Both the position numbers and the translations under genes were made by a program. A DNA stretch of 64,000 bases from Planctomycetota bacterium (GTDB lineage: Bacteria; Planctomycetota; MHYJ01; WSZJ01; JACPWG01): NCBI GenBank assembly GCA_016197205.1, contig JACPWG010000071.1, forward strand, positions 1 to 64,000, written 5' to 3'. The notes beneath the pieces are model-generated. The model was not told where the DNA came from and did not search any database. It saw nothing but the letters and a program-made list of their open reading frames with translations. Shown here piece after piece: positions 49,011 through 57,420 of the stretch. Within the stretch, counting starts at the first letter, position 1; the number at the start of each line of letters is the position of its first letter.

Positions 49011-50768
49011 TCACCGCTCCGGCCGCGGTGCACCCTTGTCCGCGAACGCCGCCCCCACGTGCCGCCCGACGGCGCGGGCGAGCAGTCGCAGCCGGTCCCC
49101 CCACGGCAGACGCCAGAGGTTCGTCGAAACCACCCCCTTCGTGAAGTACGTCTTCCGCCCGTAGTCGATCGCGACGTCCACCATCACCGGCCGGCCGCCG
49201 CGCGCGATGCCGAAGGCCCGACCGAGCACCTCCTGCAACTCCTTGTCCGTCGCGATCGAAAGCGCCTCGCAGTTCACTGCGCGCGCGAAGTCGTCCACGC
49301 GGTACGGCGCGAGCACGCTGCACGTGTCGCGCGCGAGCGACGTCCGCTGGAACTGCACGATCTGCCCAAGCTCCCGGTCTCGCAGAACGCACACCACCGG
49401 CGCCACGCGGTAGCTCGCGGCGGTGAGCAGCTCCAGTCCGGTCATCAGAAGTGCGCCATCCCCGGCGAGCGCCACCACGTCGCGGTCGGGGTGCGCGAAC
49501 TTCGCCCCGATCGCCGCCGGCACCGAGTACCCCATGCACGAATAGTCGACCGGCCCGATGAAGCGGCCCGGCTCCGCCAATCGCAGATGTTCCATCGCGA
49601 GGAAGGTCCCGTTGCCGCTGTCCGTCGCGTAGATCGCGTCCGGGCGCGCGGCTCGTTGCAGCGCGGCGAAGAAGGCCGCCGGCGTGACGCGATCCGCGCT
49701 CGGATGCGACTGCCATTCGTCGGTCACCGCCCGGTGCCCGGCCGCGATCTCGGCGGCGAGCCCTTCATCGCGTCGCGCCGGGCCGAGGAGCGGCAGCAGA
49801 CCGCGCAGGAACTCGGCCGCGTCGGACGCGACGCCGAGCCGGACCGGGTAGTTCTTGCCGAGGACGTCGCCGTTGATGTCCACGTGGAGGAGGTTCTCCG
49901 GCGGCTCGAGGCCGTAGCTCCCCGTGGCGACTTCGCCGAACCGGCAGCCGATGGCGAGCAGCGCGTCGCACCGCGACATCACGCCGCGCACGAAGGGCGG
50001 CGCCATGGCGCCGAACCCGCTCCAGAGCCAGAGCGGGTGGGTCTCTGGGAAGACCCCCTTCCCCTGGATCGTCGTCGCGACCGGCGCCGAGAGCCGCTCG
50101 GCGACCTCCCGGACCAGACTCGCGGCGCCACGCGCGCCGTTTCCGACGTAGAGCGCCGGGGCTCGCGCAGCAGTCAGGATGCGGGCCGCGGCCTCGAGGT
50201 CGCGCGCCGAAGCCCGCGGCGTCTGCGGCGGCGCCTCGTTGAAAACAAGCTCGCCCATCTCGTGTGTGAGCAGGTAGAAGTTGGCCGGGATCTCCACGGC
50301 GACCGGCCCGGGGGTACCGCTCCGCGCGAGCGCGAAGGCCCGCCGCACCATCGCGTAGATGTCCTCAGGCCGCGCCGGCCGCCAAGCAGCCTTGGTGATC
50401 GGCTTCAGGAGCGCGAGCTGGTCGATGTCATGGAGCTGGTAGGCCTTGCCCGTGTCCGTCCGGATCCCGCAAGTCAAGACGACCAGCGGGATGTTGTCCA
50501 TGAAGGCCTCCGCGACCCCCGAGAGGCAATGCGTCACTCCGGCACCCGGGACGACGTTTGCGACCCCGACCCCGGTCGACGTCCGGGAGACCGCGTCCGC
50601 CATGAAGGACGCGCACTGCTCGTCCGTCACGAGCACGGGCGTGATCCGCTCGGACCGGTCGAGCGCGTCGTACAGCTCCGTGTTGTGCGTCCCCGGAATC
50701 CCGAACGTGAACCGGACCCCCTCGTCCTCCAGGGCCCGGACGACGACGTCACCGCCGCGTAGCTTCAT
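49011..50768 (-). CDS. Thiamine-diphosphate-dependent enzyme, acetolactate-synthase-like
   Basis: A 585-aa enzyme of the acetolactate synthase/benzoylformate decarboxylase superfamily. The N-terminal PYR domain has FGIPGTHNTELYDAL and catalytic Glu50 (VTDEQCASFMADA). The central domain has GNGARGAASLVREVAERL and ATTIQGKGVFPETHP. The C-terminal PP domain has the GDG metal motif (VALAGDGALLMTGLELLTA). The usual final NN of the ThDP-Mg motif is replaced by RD (VCVLRDRELGQ). It has no ilvN partner, so biosynthesis of branched amino acids is not implied; decarboxylation or carboligation of another 2-oxo acid is likelier. It lies downstream of the GMC oxidoreductase pair on the same strand, separated by 247 bp that include an AT-rich repeat. 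Confidence 0.85.
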   Translation of the reverse strand: MKLRGGDVVVRALEDEGVRFTFGIPGTHNTELYDALDRSERITPVLVTDEQCASFMADAVSRTSTGVGVANVVPGAGVTHCLSGVAEAFMDNIPLVVLTCGIRTDTGKAYQLHDIDQLALLKPITKAAWRPARPEDIYAMVRRAFALARSGTPGPVAVEIPANFYLLTHEMGELVFNEAPPQTPRASARDLEAAARILTAARAPALYVGNGARGAASLVREVAERLSAPVATTIQGKGVFPETHPLWLWSGFGAMAPPFVRGVMSRCDALLAIGCRFGEVATGSYGLEPPENLLHVDINGDVLGKNYPVRLGVASDAAEFLRGLLPLLGPARRDEGLAAEIAAGHRAVTDEWQSHPSADRVTPAAFFAALQRAARPDAIYATDSGNGTFLAMEHLRLAEPGRFIGPVDYSCMGYSVPAAIGAKFAHPDRDVVALAGDGALLMTGLELLTAASYRVAPVVCVLRDRELGQIVQFQRTSLARDTCSVLAPYRVDDFARAVNCEALSIATDKELQEVLGRAFGIARGGRPVMVDVAIDYGRKTYFTKGVVSTNLWRLPWGDRLRLLARAVGRHVGAAFADKGAPRPER

Positions 50769-50777
50769 GAAGCACTT

Positions 50778-50935
50778 CGTGGAATTGAGATTTCAGATTT
50801 GAGAATTGAGATTTGGGTCCACAGCCGTGGCTAACCGCACACTCGGCCCCCCTTTTGCCGAGGGTGTGCGGCCGTTTGTGTGACGTTCACTCGACCGAAA
50901 ATCCTCCGCGTCTCCGCGTCTCTGTGTTTCGTCCC
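50778..50935. repeat. AT-rich tgagaatt words and a ctccgcgtctccgcgtctctgtg fragment
   Basis: 50778-50816 carries tgagaatt/gagatttcagattt words. 50905-50930 matches the gtctccgcgtctctgtgt block of the ~220-bp inverted-pair element. The 50769-51015 gap has no gene. Confidence 0.5.
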
Positions 50936-51015
50936 CTTTTCCTTCCTTCTCGTCCTTTCCACTTCCGGCCCTGAATTCGATCCTCCCACCCCATCCCTCC
51001 TCTCGCGAGCTCCCG

Positions 51016-52530
51016 CTATTTCCTCAGCAGGTCCGCGGCCCGCGTCCGGATCCGCTCCGCGACCCGATCCGCCAACGACATGATCGTGATGTACGGATTG
51101 ATCTCCGCCGCCGCCGGAAACAGGCTCGCGTCCGCGACGAAGAGCCACGGTACGCCGTGCACCTGCCCCCAAATGTCGGTCACCGACGTCTCCGGCCCCG
51201 CGCCCATGCGGCAGCCGCCCATCAAATGCGCGCTCGTGATCGAGACCTTCCCCGGCTTCAGCTCCTCCCGCACGATCAGGTCGTCCAGCTTGCCCTGCTC
51301 CGACGCCTCGATGAGAAATTTCCGACCCGCGGGCGCGTGTACGCGCGCGGCGCCGGCCGCAAAAAAAATACGCGCGCACACCTTCATCGACTCGTAGAGC
51401 GAGTCGAGCACGACCGGGGTCAGTTTGTAGTCGATCACGGGGTTGCCCGCGCCGTCGATCGTGATCCGGTTCTCGCGCCGCGCCGCGTCGATCGCGAGCA
51501 CGAGGATCATCTGGAGCGTGTCCATCCGCGTGACGAGCGACGCGTGCTCCTCGCCGAAACCGGCCAGGTTCTTCGCGGTCACGAACGGGAAGTACATGCA
51601 GGTCTCGAGGAGGAACTTCTTCGACTCGGTGAACTGGTCGCAGTAGTAGCTCTTCGGGTGGCCGTTGTAGTTCGTGATCTGCCGGTCGTGCTGGGCGACG
51701 AGGATGAGCGCGGGATGGCACGTGAAGTAGCGGCCGAGCGCAGGCAGCCGGGCCGGGAGCCGCGAGCGCAGGAGCAGCGCGGGGGAATTGATCGCTCCGG
51801 CGGAGACGACGACCACCTTCGCCTGGATACGATATTCGCCGGCTTCCCATGCCGACGCGTGCCCGAACGGCGGATTCGCGACGGTCGCCACGACGGCGTG
51901 GTCGTCGATGCGTTCGACCTTGCAGTTGGTGACCACGGTCACCCCGGCCGCCTCGGCCGCGGGGAGCTGGACCCGGTGCGTCCCCTGCTTGGCCGCGTTC
52001 GGGCAGCCGAGATTGCACATCCCCGAGCCCTGGCAACCCTTCACGTTGATCGGGAACTGCTCGACCATGTAGCCGAGCTTCTTGCAGGCGTCGTGGAAGA
52101 GGCGGTTGTTGTCGTTGATCTTGTCCGGCTCGAGGAGGTGGACGTTGTTCGAGCGCAGGTGCTTCTGGCTGCGCTCCACGAGGTCCGACGCGAAGAGGCC
52201 GGGGACGCCCCAGCGGTTCACGGTCTCCGGCCGGATCGTGAGCGAGGTCCCCGTGTAGACGACCGTCGAGCCGCCGTAGGCCCGCGCGAAGGCGAAGGTC
52301 ATGCTCCTGTCGCGGTTGAGGAAGCCGCCGCCGTCGAAATAGAGGCGGTTGGCCATCTCGACTTCGCGGCCGGTGAACTCCTCTTCGCGGAGCTTGGGGC
52401 CCCACTCGAGGACCGCGATCCGGACCCCGTCCTTGCACAGCGGGGCCAGCTCCTGGGCCACGGTGCCGCCGCCCGCGCCGGACCCGACGATGACGATGTC
52501 GAATTCCTTCTCACGCATGGAGAGAGGCAT
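51016..52530 (-). CDS. GMC-family FAD oxidoreductase
   Basis: A 504-aa flavoenzyme. The N-terminal dinucleotide-binding motif is IVIVGSGAGGGTVAQEL (about 12-28), with ARAYGGSTVVYTG in the substrate/FAD region. A cysteine-rich motif CQGSGMCNLGCPNAAKQG follows. The C terminus has SAHLMGGCRMG and the FAD-closing NPYITIMSLADRVAERI. The Cys-containing NLGC motif is shared with GMC enzymes of the cholesterol oxidase, long-chain alcohol oxidase and gluconate dehydrogenase branches. It probably oxidises an alcohol, passing electrons to oxygen or a carrier. There is no export signal. Translation starts at 52530 or at ATG 52518; either overlaps the small upstream gene, indicating coupling. Confidence 0.88.
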   Translation of the reverse strand: MPLSMREKEFDIVIVGSGAGGGTVAQELAPLCKDGVRIAVLEWGPKLREEEFTGREVEMANRLYFDGGGFLNRDRSMTFAFARAYGGSTVVYTGTSLTIRPETVNRWGVPGLFASDLVERSQKHLRSNNVHLLEPDKINDNNRLFHDACKKLGYMVEQFPINVKGCQGSGMCNLGCPNAAKQGTHRVQLPAAEAAGVTVVTNCKVERIDDHAVVATVANPPFGHASAWEAGEYRIQAKVVVVSAGAINSPALLLRSRLPARLPALGRYFTCHPALILVAQHDRQITNYNGHPKSYYCDQFTESKKFLLETCMYFPFVTAKNLAGFGEEHASLVTRMDTLQMILVLAIDAARRENRITIDGAGNPVIDYKLTPVVLDSLYESMKVCARIFFAAGAARVHAPAGRKFLIEASEQGKLDDLIVREELKPGKVSITSAHLMGGCRMGAGPETSVTDIWGQVHGVPWLFVADASLFPAAAEINPYITIMSLADRVAERIRTRAADLLRK

Positions 52531-52906
52531 TCCCCGACTTCGAAGGCCGATAGCGGAACGACTCGGCCGCCTCGGGACGGCCGTAGTACCCCATGTAAAC
52601 GAGGGTTTTCACGCCCCAGAAGCCCTTCCGGAAGAGCGGGAACCAGTGGTCCTGGAACCGGCGGAGGGCCGCGTCCTGGTCCGCGGACGGCAGGGCGTCG
52701 AGCGGGCGTCCGTGCCGAAGCGCGGGGAGCCAGCGCAGGACCCCCAGAAAGAGCCCGATCTGGCGGCGGACAAGCGCGGGCCGCGAGGCCAGAAATTCCT
52801 CGATGATGCCGAGGAAGCGGCGCTCGCCGTCGGCGTCCAGCGTGCTCGACGCGGGGACGAAACGATGGGCGAGGACCAGAAGAAAGGGACGAGAGGAGTC
52901 GGACAT
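52511..52906 (-). CDS. Small partner of the GMC oxidoreductase
   Basis: A 131-aa helical protein from ATG 52906. It has RFLGIIEEFLASRPALVRRQIGLFLGVLRW in the middle, then DHWFPLFRKGFWGVKTLVYMGYYGRPEA. This pattern resembles the N-terminal region of long-chain fatty-alcohol oxidases and small gluconate-dehydrogenase-type subunits that precede a GMC domain. Here it is a separate gene overlapping the GMC start by 8-20 bases. It probably assembles with, or presents substrate to, the GMC enzyme. I see no Tat or Sec signal. The upstream open frame to 52987 is repeat-derived. Confidence 0.65.
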   Translation of the reverse strand: MSDSSRPFLLVLAHRFVPASSTLDADGERRFLGIIEEFLASRPALVRRQIGLFLGVLRWLPALRHGRPLDALPSADQDAALRRFQDHWFPLFRKGFWGVKTLVYMGYYGRPEAAESFRYRPSKSGNASLHA

Positions 52907-52969
52907 TGGGGAGGCCGACCTTTCGGGTGGCGAGGTGAAGGGGTAGTTGCCCAGGCCCCATTTCGAATA

Positions 52970-53056
52970 GCAAATTTCAAATGTCAAAGCTCAAATTTGC
53001 AGCCTGGCACGAACCCCAAATTTGAACTTTGAAATTTGCAATTTGAATTTTGAAAT
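52970..53056. repeat. AT-rich caaatttcaaat repeat block
   Basis: A run of caaatttcaaatgtcaaa followed by gaactttgaaatttgcaatt, partly self-complementary. It belongs to the same word family as 15111, 22526 and 55028. The gap 52907-53175 holds no gene. Confidence 0.6.
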
Positions 53057-53175
53057 CCAGCGGCAAGGCGCCGCGTCCACTCCTCCGCGTTCCGCGCCTT
53101 TTCGTCCCCGCACGTGCCTCTCCGCGCGCGGATTCTATCCCTCCCTGCCGAACCTCGTCAAGCCTCCTCTTCTGC

Positions 53176-53205
53176 TTGACTCGCGGCGCCGACGCGTGCT
53201 ATCTT
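53176..53205 (+). promoter_or_regulatory. Promoter of tRNA-Phe
   Basis: TTGACT (53176-53181), an 18-bp spacer and TATCTT (53200-53205) with a TG at an extended -10 position. The start would be near 53212, giving a ~30-base leader to the tRNA. The downstream S41 protease gene may be on the same transcript. Confidence 0.55.
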
Positions 53206-53242
53206 TCCCGCTTCATGCCCTGAGGGGTATGTCGGCGCCCGT

Positions 53243-53318
53243 GGTCAGGTAGCTCAGCTGGTAGAGCACTGCACTGAAAATGCAGGGGTCGGCGGTTCAA
53301 GTCCGCCCCTGACCACCA
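53243..53318 (+). tRNA. tRNA-Phe (GAA)
   Basis: A full cloverleaf is readable. The acceptor stem is GGTCAGG/CCTGACC (53243-53249 with 53308-53314); the D-stem GCTC/GAGC. The anticodon stem CTGCA/TGCAG encloses ctGAAaa (anticodon 53276-53278). The T-stem GGCGG/CCGCC has a TTCAAGT loop. The discriminator A and CCA end are encoded (53315-53318). Confidence 0.97.
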
Positions 53319-53364
53319 CTCTCCGGCGCCGGGCCCCCTCTCCCCACCGCAAGGAGTCTCCACC

Positions 53365-54762
53365 ATGCATCCACGCCTCTTCCTCGGCTGGCTGATCCCC
53401 GTGGCCCTTGCCGCGGGTCTGGTCATCGGGCTGCGCATGGGACCCGTCGCGGCCCACGGACCCGGGGTCTCGGAGCGGCTCGACAAGGTCCGTCTCCTCC
53501 ATGACATCGTCCTCGATCAGTACGTGGACAAGGTCGGCTCGGAGAAGCTCTTCGACGGCGCCATGAAGGGCATGCTCTCCTCCCTCGACCCGTTCAGCGA
53601 GTACTTCAGCGAGGACGAGTACACGGAGTTCGAGGTCGAAACCGGCGGCGAGTTCGGCGGGCTCGGCATCCAGGTCTCGCTCGAGGACGGCATCCTGAGC
53701 GTCATCACCCCCATGGAGGGGACCCCGGCCTTCCGCGCCGGCATCCAGCCCGGCGACAAGATCGTCGAGATCGAGGGGAAGTCCACCGAAGGCATGACGA
53801 CGACGGACGCCGTGAAGGTCCTGCGCGGCAAGCCCGGCACGACGGTCACCATCACGGTCTATCGCAAGGGCGCCCCCGCGCAACTCAAGATCACCCTCAC
53901 GCGCGCGATCATCCAGGTCAAGAGCATCAAGGGCGTCCACATGGCCGACGAGAAGGCCGGCATCGGGTACATCCGCATCACGGCCTTCAAGGACAAGACC
54001 GTCGAAGAGTTCGACGCCGCGGCGGAGTCGCTGAGCGCCAAGGGTATGAAGGCGCTCGTGATCGACCTGCGCTTCAACGGCGGCGGACTCCTGGACGACG
54101 CGATCAACCTGTCCGATCGCTTCCTCACGTCCGGCACGATCGTTTCGACCAAGGGCCGCAAGGAGAAAGAGCGGCGGTTCGAGGCGAAGGCGGGGAACGA
54201 ACTCGGCGACTACCCGATCGCAGTCCTGGTGAACGAGTCGTCCGCGAGCGCGTCCGAGATCGTCTCGGGCGCTCTGCAGGACCACAAGCGCGCGACGATC
54301 GTCGGCACGCGGAGCTACGGGAAGGGCTCGGTCCAGACCATCATCCCGCTCGATGCCGAGGAGCGGACGGGCATCAAGCTGACGACGGCCCGGTACTTCA
54401 CGCCGAGCGGCCGCTGCATCGACCGGATCAAGCTGGAGCGCGATCGGGAAAAGAAGGGCACGCCCGCCCCGAAGACGGAGGACTGGGGGATCGATCCCGA
54501 CGTCAAGGCCGAGATGGATCGGGACCAGCTCGCGTCGCTGATGCAGCTCTGGGACAAGCAGGAGATCGTCGCCCCTGCCGGCGGCACGCCCCCCGCGGAT
54601 GCCGGGACGGGCGAAAAGAAGCCGGAGCCCGCGCCGGCGGCCGCCGGCGGCACGGACGCGAAGCCCGCGGAGCCGGCGAAGCCCTTCGTCGATCCGCAGC
54701 TCGAGAAGGGGCTCGAGGTCCTCCGCGACAAGCTCAGCGGCAAGGAATCGGCCGGCAAATAG
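53365..54762 (+). CDS. S41 carboxyl-terminal processing protease
   Basis: A 465-aa CtpA-type protease. An N-terminal anchor or signal (residues about 7-24, LGWLIPVALAAGLVIGL) is followed by a short helical region. A PDZ domain comes next (GGLGIQVSLEDGILSVITPMEGTPAFRAGIQPGDKIVEI). The S41 core has the Ser-Lys dyad: Ser295 in ESSASASEIVSGAL and Lys320 in GTRSYGKGSVQT, with the family-typical 25-residue spacing. The C-terminal ~100 residues are Pro/Ala-rich. It would trim or degrade envelope proteins in the periplasm. It lies 47 bp behind tRNA-Phe. Confidence 0.94.
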   Translation: MHPRLFLGWLIPVALAAGLVIGLRMGPVAAHGPGVSERLDKVRLLHDIVLDQYVDKVGSEKLFDGAMKGMLSSLDPFSEYFSEDEYTEFEVETGGEFGGLGIQVSLEDGILSVITPMEGTPAFRAGIQPGDKIVEIEGKSTEGMTTTDAVKVLRGKPGTTVTITVYRKGAPAQLKITLTRAIIQVKSIKGVHMADEKAGIGYIRITAFKDKTVEEFDAAAESLSAKGMKALVIDLRFNGGGLLDDAINLSDRFLTSGTIVSTKGRKEKERRFEAKAGNELGDYPIAVLVNESSASASEIVSGALQDHKRATIVGTRSYGKGSVQTIIPLDAEERTGIKLTTARYFTPSGRCIDRIKLERDREKKGTPAPKTEDWGIDPDVKAEMDRDQLASLMQLWDKQEIVAPAGGTPPADAGTGEKKPEPAPAAAGGTDAKPAEPAKPFVDPQLEKGLEVLRDKLSGKESAGK

Positions 54763-54889
54763 TGGGGCGGAGGGTCGTGGAGGCCGAGTGGAGTCGCCTT
54801 TCAAAACTCCAGTCGCCGGCTCCAACCCTGCCCCTGCGCGCCGACGCCGTTTTTTTTGGGGATTGGGATTTGGGATTTCCCGCCAACAA

Positions 54890-55110
54890 GCCGAAATGAA
54901 GCTAAAATCAATCTCTCAGTGCGTTGCCGGCGATTTTCGCCGGCAGAGGAGGGTGGACTCAGCGCCCGGCCTCTGCGTCTCCGCGTCTCTGTGTAAACGT
55001 CCCGCATTCGACCCACACGGATGGTCCGAATTTCAAATTGCAAAAAGTCAAATTGCAAATTTCAAATTTCGCCCGCGGCTGGTTGGGACGCGGAGCCATG
55101 ATCTAGCCAC
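54890..55110 (-). repeat. ~220-bp element, copy 2 of the inverted pair
   Basis: Reverse-complement counterpart of 35923-36148. It fills most of the S41-tsaD gap (54763-55196). The centre carries AT-rich aattgcaaaaagtcaaattg words and the flanks carry ggcctctgcgtctccgcgtc. A small hairpin gccggcgattttcgccggc (54925-54943) is extra to copy 1. Confidence 0.8.
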
Positions 55111-55196
55111 CTGCCGCACTCGGTCGCGTTTAGCCTTTTTTCGGGTCGTTGTTTCCCGCACCTCCGCCCTTGCCCGGTCGTAGGAGTCCTCCCTAG

Positions 55197-56207
55197 ATGC
55201 GGGTCCTGGGCATCGAAACTTCCTGCGACGAAACCGCCGCGGCCGTGGTGCTCGACGGGCGTGACATCCTCTCGAACGTCGTCGTGAGCCAGGAACGACT
55301 GCACTCGATCTACGGCGGCGTCGTCCCGGAGCTCGCCTGCCGCGCCCACGTGGAGTCGCTCCTCCCGGTCCTCGACCGCGCCCTCTCCGATGCGGGCCTC
55401 GGTCTCGACGGGATCGACGCCGTTGCCGTGACCTACACCCCCGGCCTCGTCGGCGCGCTCCTCCTCGGCGTCGCCGCCGCCAAAGCCATCTGCCTCGCCC
55501 GCGGCAAACCGCTCGTCGGCGTGGATCACCTCCAGGCGCACATCTACGCCGCGTACCTCACGCCGACCCCGCCCGTGCCGCCCCACGTGAGCCTGGTCGT
55601 GTCCGGCGGACACACGAATCTCTACCTCACCCGCGACGTCGCCGACCACGAGCTGCTCGGCTCCACGCTGGACGACGCCGTGGGGGAGGCCTTCGACAAG
55701 GTCGCGAGCCTCCTCGGGCTCGGCTATCCGGGCGGGCCGCGCGTCGAGGCCGCCGCGCGCGACGGCAACCCGAAGGCCCTGCGCTTCCCCCGTACGCAGC
55801 TCGGGCCGGGCTCGCTCGACTTCAGCTTCAGCGGACTCAAGACCGCCGTCCTCTACCACTGCCGCGGCCAGAACGCGTCCCTGAAGACCCCGCCCCGTCC
55901 GATTCCCGACCTGCCCGACGTGGCCGCGAGCTTTCAGGCGGCCGTGGTGGACGTGCTCGTCGCCCGGACCTTCGAGGCGGTGGAGGCGCGCGGCGCCCGC
56001 GCCCTGGTCTGCGGCGGTGGGGTGGCCTGCAACGGCCCGCTTCGCGAGCGGCTCGCCGCCGAAGGGGCCGCCCGCGGGATCGCCGTCCATTTGCCGCCGA
56101 AAAAGCTCTGCACGGACAACGCAGCCATGGTGGCCGGGCTCGGCTACCAGCTCGCCCTCCGCGGGCGCACGGCCGACCTTGCGCTTGAAGTGGTGCCCAC
56201 GTCATGA
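55197..56207 (+). CDS. tsaD: tRNA N6-adenosine threonylcarbamoyltransferase
   Basis: TsaD transfers the threonylcarbamoyl group to A37 of ANN-decoding tRNAs (t6A), with TsaB and TsaE, in the cytoplasm. The 336-aa product has ETSCDETA, metal-binding His111 and His115 in DHLQAHIYA, VSGGHTNL, the GEAFDKVA core, DFSFSGLKTAVL and CGGGVACNGPLRERL. Length and motif positions match E. coli TsaD. ATG 55197 has AGGAG about 10 bases upstream. Its TGA overlaps the larB start by four bases. Confidence 0.97.
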   Translation: MRVLGIETSCDETAAAVVLDGRDILSNVVVSQERLHSIYGGVVPELACRAHVESLLPVLDRALSDAGLGLDGIDAVAVTYTPGLVGALLLGVAAAKAICLARGKPLVGVDHLQAHIYAAYLTPTPPVPPHVSLVVSGGHTNLYLTRDVADHELLGSTLDDAVGEAFDKVASLLGLGYPGGPRVEAAARDGNPKALRFPRTQLGPGSLDFSFSGLKTAVLYHCRGQNASLKTPPRPIPDLPDVAASFQAAVVDVLVARTFEAVEARGARALVCGGGVACNGPLRERLAAEGAARGIAVHLPPKKLCTDNAAMVAGLGYQLALRGRTADLALEVVPTS

Positions 56208-56998
56208 AGCCCGCCGACCTCCGGCAGCTCCTCGACGACGTCCGCGACGGCCGCGTCTCCCCGGACGAGGCCGCCTCGCGTCTCCGCCACGCGCCCTTCG
56301 AGGACCTGGGGTTCGCGAAGGTCGACACCCACCGCGCCCTGCGTTGCGGCTTCGCCGAAGTGATCTACTGCGCGGGGAAGACCCCCGAGCGGATCGCCGC
56401 GATCGCGCGCACGATCCTCGAGCGTGACCACGACCTGCTGGCGACCCGCGTGGACAAGGCGGCGTGGCGCGCCCTCCGGCGCGTGGCGCGCGACGCCGAG
56501 TTGCACGAGGACGCGCGCTGCGTGACCGTCCGCCGCCGGCCCGCGCCGCCGCCCCCGGGCCGCATCCTCGTCCTCAGCGCGGGGACCTCCGACATCCCGG
56601 TCGCCGAAGAGGCCCGCGTCACCGCGGAGTCCCTCGGAAACGCGGTCGATACCCTCTACGACGTGGGCGTCGCGGGGATCCACCGCCTCTTCGGCCACGC
56701 CGACCTTCTGCGCAAAGCCAACGTGCTCGTCGTCGTCGCCGGCATGGAGGGCGCCCTCGCGAGCGTCGTCGGCGGCCTGGTCGACCGCCCCGTGATCGCC
56801 GTGCCCACGAGCGTCGGCTACGGCGCCTCGTTCGGGGGCGTCGCCGCCCTCCTGGCGATGCTCAACTCCTGCGCCGCCGGCGTCACCGTCGTCAACATCG
56901 ACAACGGCTTCGGCGCCGGGTATGCCGCAGCCCTCGTCAACCGCGCCGCCGCGCCGCCCCCCGCGCCGCGCCGTCGCGCTTCCGAACCGCGAGCGTGA
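56204..56998 (+). CDS. larB: LarB-type nickel-pincer cofactor biosynthesis protein
   Basis: A 264-aa LarB-like protein. LarB carboxylates and hydrolyses nicotinic acid adenine dinucleotide as the first step toward the nickel-pincer nucleotide of lactate racemase-type enzymes; its C-terminal part resembles PurE. Visible here: LGFAKVDTHRALRCGFAEVIYCAGKT, then the PurE-like core SAGTSDIPVAEEA, GVAGIHRL, VVVAGMEGALASVVGGLVD and VPTSVGYGASFGGVAALLAMLNSCA. The start overlaps the tsaD stop (ATGA). No larA, larC or larE is in the window, so the cofactor's user is elsewhere. Confidence 0.93.
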   Translation: MKPADLRQLLDDVRDGRVSPDEAASRLRHAPFEDLGFAKVDTHRALRCGFAEVIYCAGKTPERIAAIARTILERDHDLLATRVDKAAWRALRRVARDAELHEDARCVTVRRRPAPPPPGRILVLSAGTSDIPVAEEARVTAESLGNAVDTLYDVGVAGIHRLFGHADLLRKANVLVVVAGMEGALASVVGGLVDRPVIAVPTSVGYGASFGGVAALLAMLNSCAAGVTVVNIDNGFGAGYAAALVNRAAAPPPAPRRRASEPRA

Positions 56999-57061
56999 GC
57001 GAGTGGGCTCGCGGCCTCCGCAGCGCACGCCTGCTTCGACCCCCGAGCACGACGATCCTCA

Positions 57062-57225
57062 GTACCGCCCCACGGAATTGGGTGACCAACTTGCTCGGCG
57101 ATTTTGGCCGCCCTCTTTGTTGCGCTCGCTCGCCGTAGTGCTCCGGTGCTACGCCTCGCTCCCTCGCCTCGCGGTCGGCCAAACTTGCCTTCGCCTATGG
57201 GTCGCCGACTTCCGTGGAGCGGTAC
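57062..57225. repeat. 164-bp palindromic repeat, copy E
   Basis: Full-length copy in the same orientation as copy A, bounded by agtaccgcc and gcggtact. It lies between larB and the kinase promoter. Only ~60 bp on either side is non-repetitive, and I see no gene there. Confidence 0.85.
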
Positions 57226-57269
57226 TCCGCCTTGTCACACCGCTTCGCCCCACTTCGTGCCTGACTTCG

Positions 57270-57278
57270 TGCTATAAT
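57270..57278 (+). promoter_or_regulatory. Extended -10 promoter of the second kinase-FGE gene
   Basis: TGCTATAAT combines a perfect -10 hexamer (57273-57278) with a TGn extension. No good -35 is visible at the expected distance. The start would be near 57285, leaving a ~135-base leader that contains a copy of the 28-bp repeat. Confidence 0.55.
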
Positions 57279-57360
57279 ATCCGGCGATCGCGGGTTTGCG
57301 CCCAGGGCGGTCGTACGCGGGTCGGCGGTTTCGAACCCGAGCCTGCGCATGGACGCCCCC

Positions 57361-57388
57361 AGGCCGCTCCCTCACGGTCGCGGTTCCG
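57361..57388 (+). repeat. 28-bp dispersed repeat (copy 6 of 6)
   Basis: An intact copy, aggccgctccctcacggtcg followed by cggttccg, in the predicted 5' leader of the kinase-FGE gene. If translation began at ATG 57349, this repeat would encode PRPLPHGRGS. The better ribosome-binding site downstream argues that it is untranslated. Confidence 0.75.
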
Positions 57389-57420
57389 GGGCCCCTGCTC
57401 CTCACCTCGGAGGCCTTTTC

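Noticed and set aside
53176..54762. tRNA-Phe as an integration site of a genomic island
   Set aside because: No integrase and no direct repeat of the tRNA 3' end was seen downstream; the next genes are housekeeping-type (S41 protease, tsaD, larB).
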